Shown here piece by piece: positions 48,701 through 60,700 of a DNA stretch of 64,000 nt (position 1 is its first letter; every line of letters begins with the position of its first letter). The notes under the pieces were generated by a model that did no database searches, was not told the DNA's origin, and was given only the letters and a program-made list of their open reading frames with translations. The DNA comes from Undaria pinnatifida (lineage: Eukaryota; Sar; Phaeophyceae; Laminariales; Alariaceae): NCBI GenBank assembly GCA_012845835.1, contig JABAKD010000016.1, positions 17,141,625 to 17,205,624 on the forward strand, given 5' to 3'. Both the position numbers and the translations under genes were made by a program.

Positions 48701-51700
48701 CTTGAGGAGGCCCGTCATTCAGATTTTTGTTTTGCCGAAAGAAGCTCTACCCCTTTTCGAGGCGCGCGTTCGACCTTAATCACAGGGAAATGGCGTGCTA
48801 ATGCCTGGCCGCAACGCTTGCTCCTCGCTTTCAACCAGTCTATGTACTCACGATTTTCTTTTCGCGGAACGAATAACATCACAGGAGATGGCGCGGTTCG
48901 AGCCATCGCGCGTCACTGCCCCAGCCTCACGTCGCTCAGCATGGTGGAGCTCACGCGGACGTTGGACAGGAGTTTGAAGGAGCTCGGGAGGCGATGTCCC
49001 CTGTTGAGGGTGCTGGACAGCTCTTCTGACATCAATGTGTTGGAGACGTCGCACCGAACGCGCGTGCCGAAGCTTGGAGCTGACGGTATCCGTGAGGTGA
49101 CCAGTCTGGGTGGCATATACTTACTTACGTATACAAGCTTAGCTTCCCCTTCGGCGTGTGGTTAGTTTAAAATCCCGGGGGTGTCGCAGGATGAAAAGGG
49201 CGAAAAAGCTCATGAAAACTACCAAAAAACATAATTAAGCTCACACCGCGCAAGTAACCCGGCAAGTATCACCGACCAGCCCAGACGAGTCTATTCCTTA
49301 GGCTACTAGTGCGATAGCTACTACGAATTGTAACCACCGTAATACTACTATAGTACAGTTTTAACTTGTATAGTAGCTGCAGTTCAATTTATATAAAAAA
49401 CGACTGGTTGATATCTTTGCCGGCGTTAGGGATGCAAGCGACGGCTCGGTTGGTGGGGGTCTTTAAACTGTTAGGTGGCCAGTCTGGGTGGCAGGGTCAA
49501 CCTTAGGACAATCTCTCGACTTGCTGATTCCTGTGGCGGTTGAGAGTCAGAGTGGTAGCTCGGTTGACGGGTGATGCATGCTATGTACGACAGAAATTAC
49601 TCCTACTTTTTCTAGAGCCCCTTATCCTGATTTGAACAGCTTTCAGTGCCACGGATCGAAATGCCAGAGGTGACAACAACAACAATTCATCCATGACGTT
49701 TGTGTTTGCGCTTTGGATCGAAACGACAGATGTGTGTGGGAACTCCTTTGCTTACTGTCTTGAGGCTTAACGGTGCTTGCAAGCTCACCGACGAAGCGCT
49801 CGTGGAGGTGGGCGCCCATTGTCCCCTGCTGGAAGAGCTGTGCATCAGGTGCAGTTGGTGGACGCTTTGCTAAAATGGATGAGCGTGATACTCCGTTTTG
49901 GTTGATGAGTCGTTGGTTCGTTTGACGGCAAGCGCCCTGTTGATGGCTGTGCTGATGGATGGGGGTGCATTGCTTTATTGGTTGCTGAAATGCTCAATTG
50001 GTGCGTCGTACATCGACTTGCTGAAACAACTGTGTGTCAGGTGCGTTCGTTCCTTGTGGGGTCCCACGCATGGTGACCGAACAAAAAAGCAAACAATGTC
50101 CGGCCGTGCCAATCTTCCAAGAGGACGAGCGTGTGACGGTACACGTGTATTTCCACAATGCGGCGCGCGCGTGCGGGGATGCGTGCTGTGCTACAATAGA
50201 AGCACTACTATGTAGTCTGAAACGTTTTTGTGAAATGACGGGCCTCCTTAACCCAAAATTCGTCGAAATTTCATTCTTGTTAAAAAAAAACAGTTGGTGT
50301 ATCTGGGGCATGGGATTTTCTTGTCATTGGAAAGCAAGCCCCCCCGCCCCCCGCCCCCCTCCCCCTAAATCAGTTCTTGGGGGGAATATATATATCCGGT
50401 TTGAGACACTCGCACGAGTGACTCTTTACCTCACTGACCAAAAATCCTCTTGAGCGATTTGTTTGGCGCAGCGTAGCTAGCCAACCATTCCTTTTGCGGA
50501 ATCATACCGCGAAGTTAAAACTGCACGGAAGCTCAAGGGCGCGAAGGAACAGGGGGGTCACTCGCGCGAGTGACCCCGAGCCACCGCAAGACCCGTGCTA
50601 CGGTAGAGGTTCACCACCTTTTTTTCTGAGGTTCCTCAAAACTGGGAGCTTGAGACCTCTCCCAAAAACTGTTTTGGAGAAGAAAAAGAAAAAGCTGCTA
50701 CCGGATGAAAAAATCCCATGGCGTAGGTACAAAACGAGGATCATGCAAAAAAAAATGGCTTAATATTTTTTTTTGTCCGACGATTTTGGGTTAAGGAGCC
50801 CCCCGTCATTCAGAACACACTCTCGCCAAAAAAAGGCATACCTCTATCGTAGAATGCGTCGCAAGAAAGGTCCCAAAAGGGACTGATTCCCCTACCGTTA
50901 GCTGTAGCGTGATGCTCGTGCCGCAGCAGTAGGGTACGCTCTTCTTAGATAAAGGCTTGATAAGACGGCCGTCGCCATTGTTTGATCGCTACAAGTGGGC
51001 CCCAACGAGTCATCTTCCGGCGGGAGTTGTACTTGTTGGGCGAGGCGTTCCTGACCGGTTGAGCTCCCTCATGTGTGTAACTATCGGTATAGCACTTTAA
51101 TTTGTAATAATCGTAGCGCATAGAAATGTTGGTCGGGTTGCGCGAAACGAAAGAATGTCTTCGAAATCGACGGATTCTACGATAGCCTCCCCCCCCCAAA
51201 CCAGCGATTTTCTTTGACTAACGTTTCATGGCTGCTCGACACGAGGAAGGATGTTATGATAAAACAAAATCCTCGTGTGTTTCCTTGTTCGCAAAAATGT
51301 ATCGAACGGTGACGACGGGGTGGCAAGGAGCACCGGGTTTTAGGAGATAATACCAGGAGCTGGTTTCAAAAACCGGCGATTTCGTTGAAGAAAAGTTGGG
51401 GGGGCTGCCGTAGTAAGACTCAATCGTGTTCCGGGTGAGATATTGATCTCGTCATGTTAGGAGGTCAGAAATTTCTCAGAATCCCTTCTGTTTGGAGGTC
51501 AGAAATTTCTCAGAATCTACTGCACCCCTAGTAGAGTGGGATGACTCGTAGACGCTCGATAAAATGGCCATCGCCATTTTTTTTTTTTTCACGCGTGCTA
51601 CAGTAGAGGTGCATCACTTTTTTTCTGGCGTTCCTCAATTTTGGGAACTTAAGACATGTCCTTCTTAACCCCAAAACCTGCTTTATCGCGGATGAAACAT

Positions 51701-54700
51701 CCCATGGCCTAGGTACACAACGAGAGTCATGCAAAAAAAATGGCCTAATATTTATTTTTTCCGACGATTTGGGTTATGGAGCTCCGTCATTCAGAACACA
51801 ATCTCGCCAAAAAAAGGTATATCTCTGTCGTAGCACGCGTCTTTGGTCGCTGTTATCAAACGGACCCCAACAGGGGTAGGCCATCTTGATTACATCTGTC
51901 CGCGCTCTCTTTTTTTTCTGACGTTTTGTTTTATCCAGGAGCTGCATCATGGTGACCGATGTCGGTCTTGCGGCCTTGATACGCGGGTGTCCCAAACTGC
52001 GGCACGTGAGCGCGGGTGGGTGCATCCGCCTGAGCGACGACTCGGTGAAAGTATTGGCACACTGTGCCGGCGGGAGACTGCGAGCGCTTGACGTTACCGG
52101 CTGCCGTGGGGTGAGATAGATAGTTTTATAATTCACCCTTTTTTTCAGAACTTGAAAGAACTCATTTCACATTAATTCCAAGCCGTTGTTCCTCAAGACG
52201 TGGTGCACTTCTAAGCCTTTTCATTTTGCTCACCCCATCTATTATATTCGCACCTTTTGTTTTCTTCCTCCTTCTCCCTCGCTAGACGTAACTGAGATCC
52301 GGGGTCACAAAGCAGGCCTTTCTCCCCCTTCCCCACTACGGTACGCGCCTATCGTTTTTATCGCAAGAATAATTCAACACTGTCTTCTCTCGTTGACTCG
52401 CGTCGAACTGTGCTCTGGTTTGTTTGAGTATCTTGCGGGTTGTGGTACAAAACGTGGTGCACTTCTGGCTACTGGTTTCTTCGGGTATCTTGTGGGACGA
52501 CTTGCAGTGTGATAATTGTTCAGAAATGAGTGATGGAGATGAAAGTCCGGGCAATCTCTGCCGGCATGAGGCTGTGAGTGCTCGACGTTACCGGCTGCTG
52601 AGCTGTGACATCGAGGGTCGCTGAAGATAAGATACGGTTCAAGGGTCGGGAAGGGCTCAGCTAGCAAGCTAGGTTCAAGAATATTGAAACCACAAGGATA
52701 GGAAGATAGAAGCTCCAACAACAGCATGTCGTTGACTGAAGCAGCCGAGCTGAACGAGATGAAGACCTTCGCACACACATGAGATGGCAGAAGCGGTCTC
52801 AAGCGAGTTCTTGGGGTTACCGGCTGCCGAGGGGTAATGAAAAAATAATCATAATTCACCCTTTTTTAGAACTACAATCCTTATCCCAATCCAGTTCCAA
52901 TTATTTTTTCCTCAAAAGGTGGATGCAATTCTAGCTACTTGTTTCCTTTGTGCATATTGTGGGGCAATTTTGCTGTGTTAATTGCTCGGATTTTGATGGA
53001 CGACTGACCTTGACTTGAGATGGGGATCTTGGCATTATCATTAAAAACGTATAACATCAGAGCCGTCGACGCATACATACTGTAGTCAACTAACTGAGGG
53101 GTTATTTTTGAAGTCGCCCGCAATAAAAACTCCATATCACATTATTTGCTGGCGCGAGAGGTGGACCCTAGTTTAACACCTGGTACTGTACATATTTTTT
53201 ACTGGTTTCTTTGTAAGGCTATCATACGGTTGGCTGCATTTCGCGGCTGTAGTAGATATTAACGACCCGTGCCACGACAGATGTACCACTTTTTGGCCGT
53301 TTTTTATTCTGAATGAGGAAAGGTGCGCCATTTTTTGCCAAAATAATTTGATGGTCGGAAATGTTATTCTTATTATAGCAATATTATTTTGTTGTGTGCC
53401 TAGCTAGGGTTTTTAGGATTTTTATCTGTCGGGTTATGCACTTTTCGTTTTTATCTGACATGGGTTGTTTGGGTGGGGCATAATAGAGCTTTTCCAACTC
53501 ATAACTTTTTCTTCCTCTAAATGCAAGTGTTTTGTCTCCATGTCGGGACTGCGGTGCTAAAAGGCTTAAGCGAGGAGTCTCTGGAAAAAAACAAAAAATA
53601 GCCCACCTTTACCGCAGCGAGCGTTCAAAAATAGTTGTTTGGCGGAGCAACGGCCAACTGGCTGACTTAGTCTGGGAATGTTACCACCGCGTGATACCGT
53701 ATGACCAGTCCGGGAATGAGTCGACACCGACCTTTCTTGTCACGCTCGTCTCTTTGCTCCCCTTCTCCGGCAAAGGCGTTTCTCGTCGGTAAAACCCGAC
53801 GTGCTCTGTCCCGGCGTTGTAAGGATGCGAGGGTCTCTGTGGTTCTAAGGACTACGGGCATGCATGACATGATTACGCCCCGCCTTTCCCCCCTGCCCGA
53901 CGCATTCTTCAGTAGAAGTAGCATTCTTTCGGCTGTTTTTTTTCTGAATGACGGGCTCCTTGACCCAAATTCGTCGGAAATAGACCGTTTGAATGATTTT
54001 CGTCGTGTACTTAGGCGATGGGATTTTTCACCCGGTACATAGCAGATTTTATTTTTTTCTCCGAATAAGTTTTTGGCGGAGAGAGGTCTTAAGCTCCCAA
54101 ATTCTGGAATCCCAGAAAAAAAAAAGTGGTGCGCCTCTATCGTAGCCCCCCTTTTCTCCCACAACCGCCTGTTGAGTCATGTCATGCCATGGGTGCCGCA
54201 GATTCTAAGAAATTTCTGAGCTGCTGACATGAGGAGAGCTCAACGGATATTTCACCCGAAACACCGCTTCCAGGGCAATTCATTCGTTCGCGCAAAGACC
54301 CGCCCAACATTTCTATGCGCTAGTCCTAAAACAGGGCATTGTACTCCTAAACATGATCGTGCTAACGAAGAGTTTTCCTCGCTTGAGAAACTCAACCGGT
54401 CGGAAACGGTTTTGGACAGAAAAGCGTAACACCTGCCCTGGAATGCCTTTTTTTTTTCATGTTTTGCGTTTTTCGCGCAGGTGACCGATGCATCGCTTGA
54501 GGCCATCGGCAAGAGCTGCCGGGGGCTGGAATCGCTGGCGCTGCAAGGGTGTGACATGGTTACCGACGAAGGCTTCACGGCGCTGCTCAGAGGGTGCCCC
54601 AACATCACCACCCTCAATCTCAGAGGAGTGCCCGACCTAACAGAGGTCAGTCAGTCAGTCAGTCAATCAGGCAGTCAGTCAGTCAGTCAGTCAGTCAGTC

Positions 54701-57700
54701 AGTCAGTCAGTCAGTCAGTCAGTCAGTCAGTCAGTCAGTCAGTCAGTCAGTTAGTCAGTCAGTCAGTCAGTCAGTCAGTCAGTCAGTCAGTCAATCAGTA
54801 AGCCAGTAAGTCAGCCAGCCAGTCAGTCAGTCAGTCAGTCAGTCAGTCAGTCAGTCAGTCAGTCAGTCAGTCAGTCAGCCAGTCAGTCAGTCAGTCAGTC
54901 AGTCAGTCAGTCAGTCAATCTGTTTTTCGGATTCAGCCCCCGAACTTTTGACGCGTGTTACGATAGAGCTAGCAGTTTTCGTCTGAAATGGTTTCTGAAT
55001 GACTTAAGACACTCCTTAACCCAAAATCGTCGGAAATGGGTCATTTTTTTTGCATGATTCTCATCGTGTACCTAAGGCTATGAGATTTTTCATCCGGTAC
55101 ATAGCAGTTTTTGTTATTCTCCAAATCAGCTTTTGGGAACAATGTTAAGCTTTCAAATTGAAAAACTTCAGAAAAAAAGTGGTGCACCTCTGTCGCAGCA
55201 CGCGTCTTTTTTTCAACGAAATCGCCGGTTTTGATCCCAGCTCCCGTCCGTATCGCCTGGAATACGGGCCCCCCGTATTTCAGGCGATACGGACGGGAGC
55301 TGGGGTCGAAACCGGCGATTTCAAGCTGGGGCGGCCACCGTGGAACGATGCCGGGAGCAAGCGTTTGTTGCCGATGTGATGCCGGCGACGTATCATGGCT
55401 CTGAACAAAATAAATCCCTCACTTCTTTTCAGAAACGTAGAAAGCTAAACAGGCGTCATAGTGCAGGTGTAGGTACGAGGTCCTGATCGCGGTCACGATT
55501 TTCATTTTGTCAAAGCTGTTCAAACCCTTGTTTTTTTTCAGGGCTTTTCGCGGATCATGACTCCGACCTGCGGGCTGTTTTCCGGCGACGGCGGTGGAGA
55601 ACGGAAAAATCGTGTCTAATGGTCAGGGACATGGTCGAACATAACCCTAAGCTCGTCGCTTTATCGGGTTGCCTTGACTGATTGCCGCACGCGCGTCATT
55701 CTGTCTGTTGTCCCGCGATGATAGCTCCGGCAGTAACGACATAGTGACCAAACCGTCGGCATGGTAATTATTACCCCCCCCCATCCCCCCCCCTCCCGAT
55801 CCCCTCCGCCCCCCGATCCCCCCCCGCCCCCGATCCTGGGATCGTCAGGCAGCGGTTGCGGCGGTGGAAACCCGCTGCCGGCGGCTGCGTCGGCTGAACA
55901 TGGAGGGAATACCTCAGGTTTGTCCCCGTGCCATTCTGACCATTGGCATGATAGCGGGCGCTTTTAAACTATCTGATGCTGTCTCACTTGAGGGTCTCTA
56001 GTGAAGCCCGATGAACAAAGACACAACGCATAAGTAAGTAAGACTAAGTGTAGATATAGAGAATATGCCTATACGCCCCCCTTTTTTTTGTTATGGCGTG
56101 TCATAAAACAACCACAGGTAAGTTTATGCAGATACACGCCAACACAGATGAGTACGTATGGGCACGTAGCAGTAGGTTCAGGCTAAATGCTGGCAAGGCT
56201 GTAAGTAAATACCAGGTACCAGGCACCAGGTGTACTACGTTGTTGGTATACGACGCATAGTACGGTAAAAAGGTGCCCGTTTTGTTTTTTCTGAGGCTCC
56301 TAACCACTCTGAGGGGCAAAAAAAAAAGTTTTTTGGGCAAATTGAAAGTGCACCCCCATGGCCAGTAGGGGTATACACAAAAAAAACGTGTTGCCAAAAA
56401 ATCAAGATATTTTTTAGTCCGACAGTTTTGGTTTAAGGAGCCCCGTCGTTCATAAACCGTTTTAGCCCAAAAAGGGTATACCGTAGCTCTATCGTAGCAC
56501 GCGTCATGTGTATCCCCACCACGTCTTGGACGTAACCCTACCCAGTGCCAAGACCAAGATGTGATGGCGTGTTTATTGCGGGCGATCCGGGAAAAAAGAA
56601 AAAAAATCTCGGTTATTGGTTGACCTTGCGCCCACGGCTGATGCTATACCTTTTGCTTAATGATAACGAAGAATATTTTTTGTGATATTGTGCGTGTTTC
56701 TGTTCATCTTTTTTTCGTTGTAACAAAGGATTTTATTTAACATCGTTCTCAATTACGTCAAGCTGTGAGCTCGATCAATTAAGGGGGATCGATAATCATC
56801 TTTTGTAGCTGCGTGGTACTCCGGCCGCGCGTTTTCGGCCGCGCGTTTTTATAAAGGCGATTCATTCCTTTATTTTAGGATGTAGGACTCCTCTGGATGT
56901 CGTCAGGGTGAACAGGACAATTTTTACCAAGGGAGGTTTTCGGTCCATAAGCATTCCGCGCACTGATACTACATATCATCCATATGGAGGGTGACAACAG
57001 CTGAAACTATTATACCCACCTGCTATTGTACATCACAAACGGTACTCAAGCGATGTCACCCGGGTAGCTTGTGCGTCGAGAAACCGCGTCAGCAAGATTT
57101 TTGTTCAGCCCCAATACGTTCTACGGGTTCCTATCGTAAGAACGCGTCGTTTTATTGTTTGTTGTTTTCCCCGTGCCTTTCTGAAACCGAGCGAACCGCT
57201 TTTTATATTGCGGTTGCGGCGTTTGTGTAACGGCGGGGTGCATTGTTTTTGTGCTTGTTTCGAGAGTGATCGACCCTTTGAGTCAATCCATGCGTATTGA
57301 TGGATGGAAAACGCGATGATACACTCACAATAGACCGCCACCATTTGATTTTCGATAGACTGCCGCATGAACCGTGCCCAATATTCGAGAACGCCATCGC
57401 ACATGGAGCTCCCTTACCCTTGCCCTTTGACCGAAAAATGCAGGTGTCAGGGTCCCGTGTTCAACTGGCGGGAGAACGCCTCCCTCTCGTGAAAAGGGTG
57501 CCGGGGACGCGCATTCTCACCCCCTGCGCTCTCCCCTGCCGGGTCTTCAACGCGCACGTTCAGGTATATGATGTCGCAACAGACCGCACAGCAGCTCCCA
57601 TGCGCTGCAACAGATTCCGAACCACCATCTCGTACCCCCCCCCCCGGACGACGCCGCCCGGGCTGCTCCGCATGGACGGTTGCTACGACTGAGGTATCAC

Positions 57701-60700
57701 TTTTCGTCTGAAATGGTTCCTGAAAGACGGGGCTCGTCGACCCAAAATGGTCGAAAATCGTCCATGTTTTTTTTTTTGCGTGATTCTCTCTGTGTACCTA
57801 GGCCATGGGATCGTCTATCAGGTACATAGCAGTTTTGATTTTTCTCCAAATCAGCTCTTTGGGAGAGGTCTTGAGCTCCTAAAAATCGAGGGGTAGTATT
57901 AGAAAAAAAAAGTGCCGTTCAGCATCTCTATATCGTAGCACGCGTCCATGGCCGACGCTGTACTGCTGTGAGCCATCCCACGGTAGGGTAGGGGTTGCAG
58001 TTGTTGGATTAACTAATAATGTACCTGTCCGATTGAGCTCTTTTCGCCTGAAATGTTTTTTGAATGACGGGGCTGCTTGACCCAAAATCGCTAAAAATAG
58101 TCCGTTTTTTGGGCGTGGTTCTTGTTGTGTACCTAAGGTCATGGCATTTTTTCTGCGGTAGCAGTTTTGGTTTTTATCCAAATCAGTTTTGTTGGGAGAG
58201 ATCTCAAGCTCCCAAATCGAGGAAGCCTTGAAGAAAAAAAAAGTGCCGTTCAGCATCTCTATCGTAGCACGCGTCCATGGCCGACGCTGTAGTGCTGTGA
58301 GTCATTCCACGGTAGGGTAGGGGTTGCAGTTGTTGTATTAACTAATAATGTACCTGTCCGATTGAGCTCCTCGAGTGAGGAACTACCGGTTAGTTCAACA
58401 ATTTTACGAGTACAACTGGTTGAAAGACTAGGGCATGGAAATGTTGGTCGGGTTGCGCGAACGAATGCCTTCCAAGTCATGGTTTCGGATGAGGTATGTC
58501 GAGCTCTCCTCCTCATGCTAGGAGCTCAGAGAATTCCTAGAATTTGTTGCGCCCCTATAGCGTGGAATGGCTCTCCTCTAAACCAAGCACTACGGTAGAT
58601 GTGCGCCCACGTTTTTGTTCTGAGGCTCCTAACCACTTAAGGGCAGTATTTTCCTTCTGAGGCAAAAAAAAACGATGTTAGAGTAAAAACTGAAAGTGCG
58701 ACCGATCCCAAAATGAAGAAACCAACCAACCCATGGTGGCCTAGTTATACGAAAATGTTTTTCTTTTTTGTTGTTGTTGATTTTTTACCGCAAAAAACAA
58801 GAACTTTTTTTGGACGTTCTGGCGATTTTTGGGGTTAAGGAGACCCTATAATATCGTTAAGGAAATATTTTTTTGGTCCAAAAATCAAGGCTACGGTAGC
58901 GGGTTACCCCCAATTTTAACTACTGGGTCTGAGCTATCGTGTCATACTCGCGCGAGCGATTCTGTACGACCTCACTGACAAAAGCACGTTTAAGGCGATT
59001 TTTTTTTGTTGCGGCGTAGCTAACCATCCCTTTTCGTGTTGGCATCGAGCATGTTAAACAGCACGAAAGCCTGTGGCCTCAAGGAGCAGAGGGGTGACTC
59101 GCGCGAGTGACACCGAGAGCCACTGAAACAAAAGTGGCCAAAAGGGGGTAATCCACCCCCACCTTAGTATTGGTCCAAAAAGTGCTGCTCAACGCCTCTG
59201 TCGTAGCACGCGTCCAATGGCCGACAATGTACTGTGTGATGCATATTACGGTAGATGTGCGCCCATTTTTTTTCCTGAGGCTCCTAACCACTTAAGATAT
59301 TATCTTCCTTTTTCAGGGAAAAAAAATAAATAGAAAAACGATTTTGGAGTAAAAACTGCAAGTTCGACCGACCCAAAACATGAAAAAAACAGGCTCATGG
59401 CCTAGTTATATATTATAAACGTTTGTCTTTGCCGCAAAAAACAAGTTTTTTTTTCACGTTCCGACGATTTATGGGGTGAAGGGGACCCTACAATATCGTT
59501 AAGGAAATATGTTTTGGTCCAAAAAGTGCTATCAACACCTCTGTCGTGGTACGCGTCCTGTACTGATCTGAAGCCCCCCTCCCCACCAGCAGTGGTTAAA
59601 TATGCGTTGTTCTCTTGATCGCCTCGTCCTCACCGTCCCAAAACGAAACAAGCCCATGACTTAAGTTTACAAAAACGCTTTTTTTTGCCGCCAAAAAACA
59701 AGAATGTTTGGACATTCCGACGATTTTTGGCGTGAAGGAGACCCTGTAATATCGTTAAGGAAATATGTTTTGGTCCAAAAAGTGCTATCAACACCTCTGT
59801 CGTGGTACGCGTCCTGTACAGATCTGAAGTCCCCCAGAAACGTGGTTGAAGATGCGTTTTTCTCTTGATCACCTCGTCCTCCCGCTCGCGCTCAATAGGT
59901 TATGTTTTTAGCTCACATGTTAACTCTTAATTTTTGTTTTATGTTCGCTCGACTGTTATAGCAGCCTCTCGCCCGCCCGTTTATTGCCTTTTTTTTGTCC
60001 TCAACGCTGTTGCCTCTTTATTTCACCGGAAGGAGCGAGCAAAATGGACAGCAGCGGCAAATCAATCGCGGCGCCGAAAACTTATGGAATCCCATTCCTG
60101 TGCAGCCTCCGCCGACCATTAAACACACAGAAGCTGTGAACGACAGTTACCAACATCTTGCATCCTGCTGCACGAGGTCCTACGGACAGCTATAATGTCT
60201 TTGTCACTCAACTTTAGTATCTGGCCGCCACAGTTTCCTGCTTTCATTTGTCCTCACGTCTCTTTTTTTTTCCTTCATGAAAGGAGCGAGTGGAATGGAC
60301 GGCGGCGGCGATCGCCGTGCAGCGTGTCACGAGAGGCAAGCTGCACCGTCTCAGCTGGAGCAGGGGGGAGCAGAAGAAGGCCTTGGCAGCGATGACCCTC
60401 AAGATCAAGCTGGGTGCCGTTGTCTCGAAACGCATGTTCAGGAAACGTCTGATGCAAAGACGAGCTGAGCACGGTGAGGCCCAACAAAAGGGAGAACGTG
60501 GGCATGGAGAGAAGGGGTGGGCGTGTACTAATTTGTTGCCTGCTTTAGTCGTGTTGACTAGAGTGGGACGTAAATTACTAAGTAGGCATTGGGAAGCAAA
60601 TGCCCCTGAAAGTTAAGCGGATGCTCAAGAACCGGCTGAACCAATACCAAAACCCTACCTTATCATACCGTACCATACCATACCATATCATACCGTACCG

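Noticed and set aside
54481-54809. Open frames with long SVSQ repeats as protein
   Set aside because: They are read-through of the TCAG microsatellite. The coding part ends at the donor at 54645 and the LRR chain continues at 55849.
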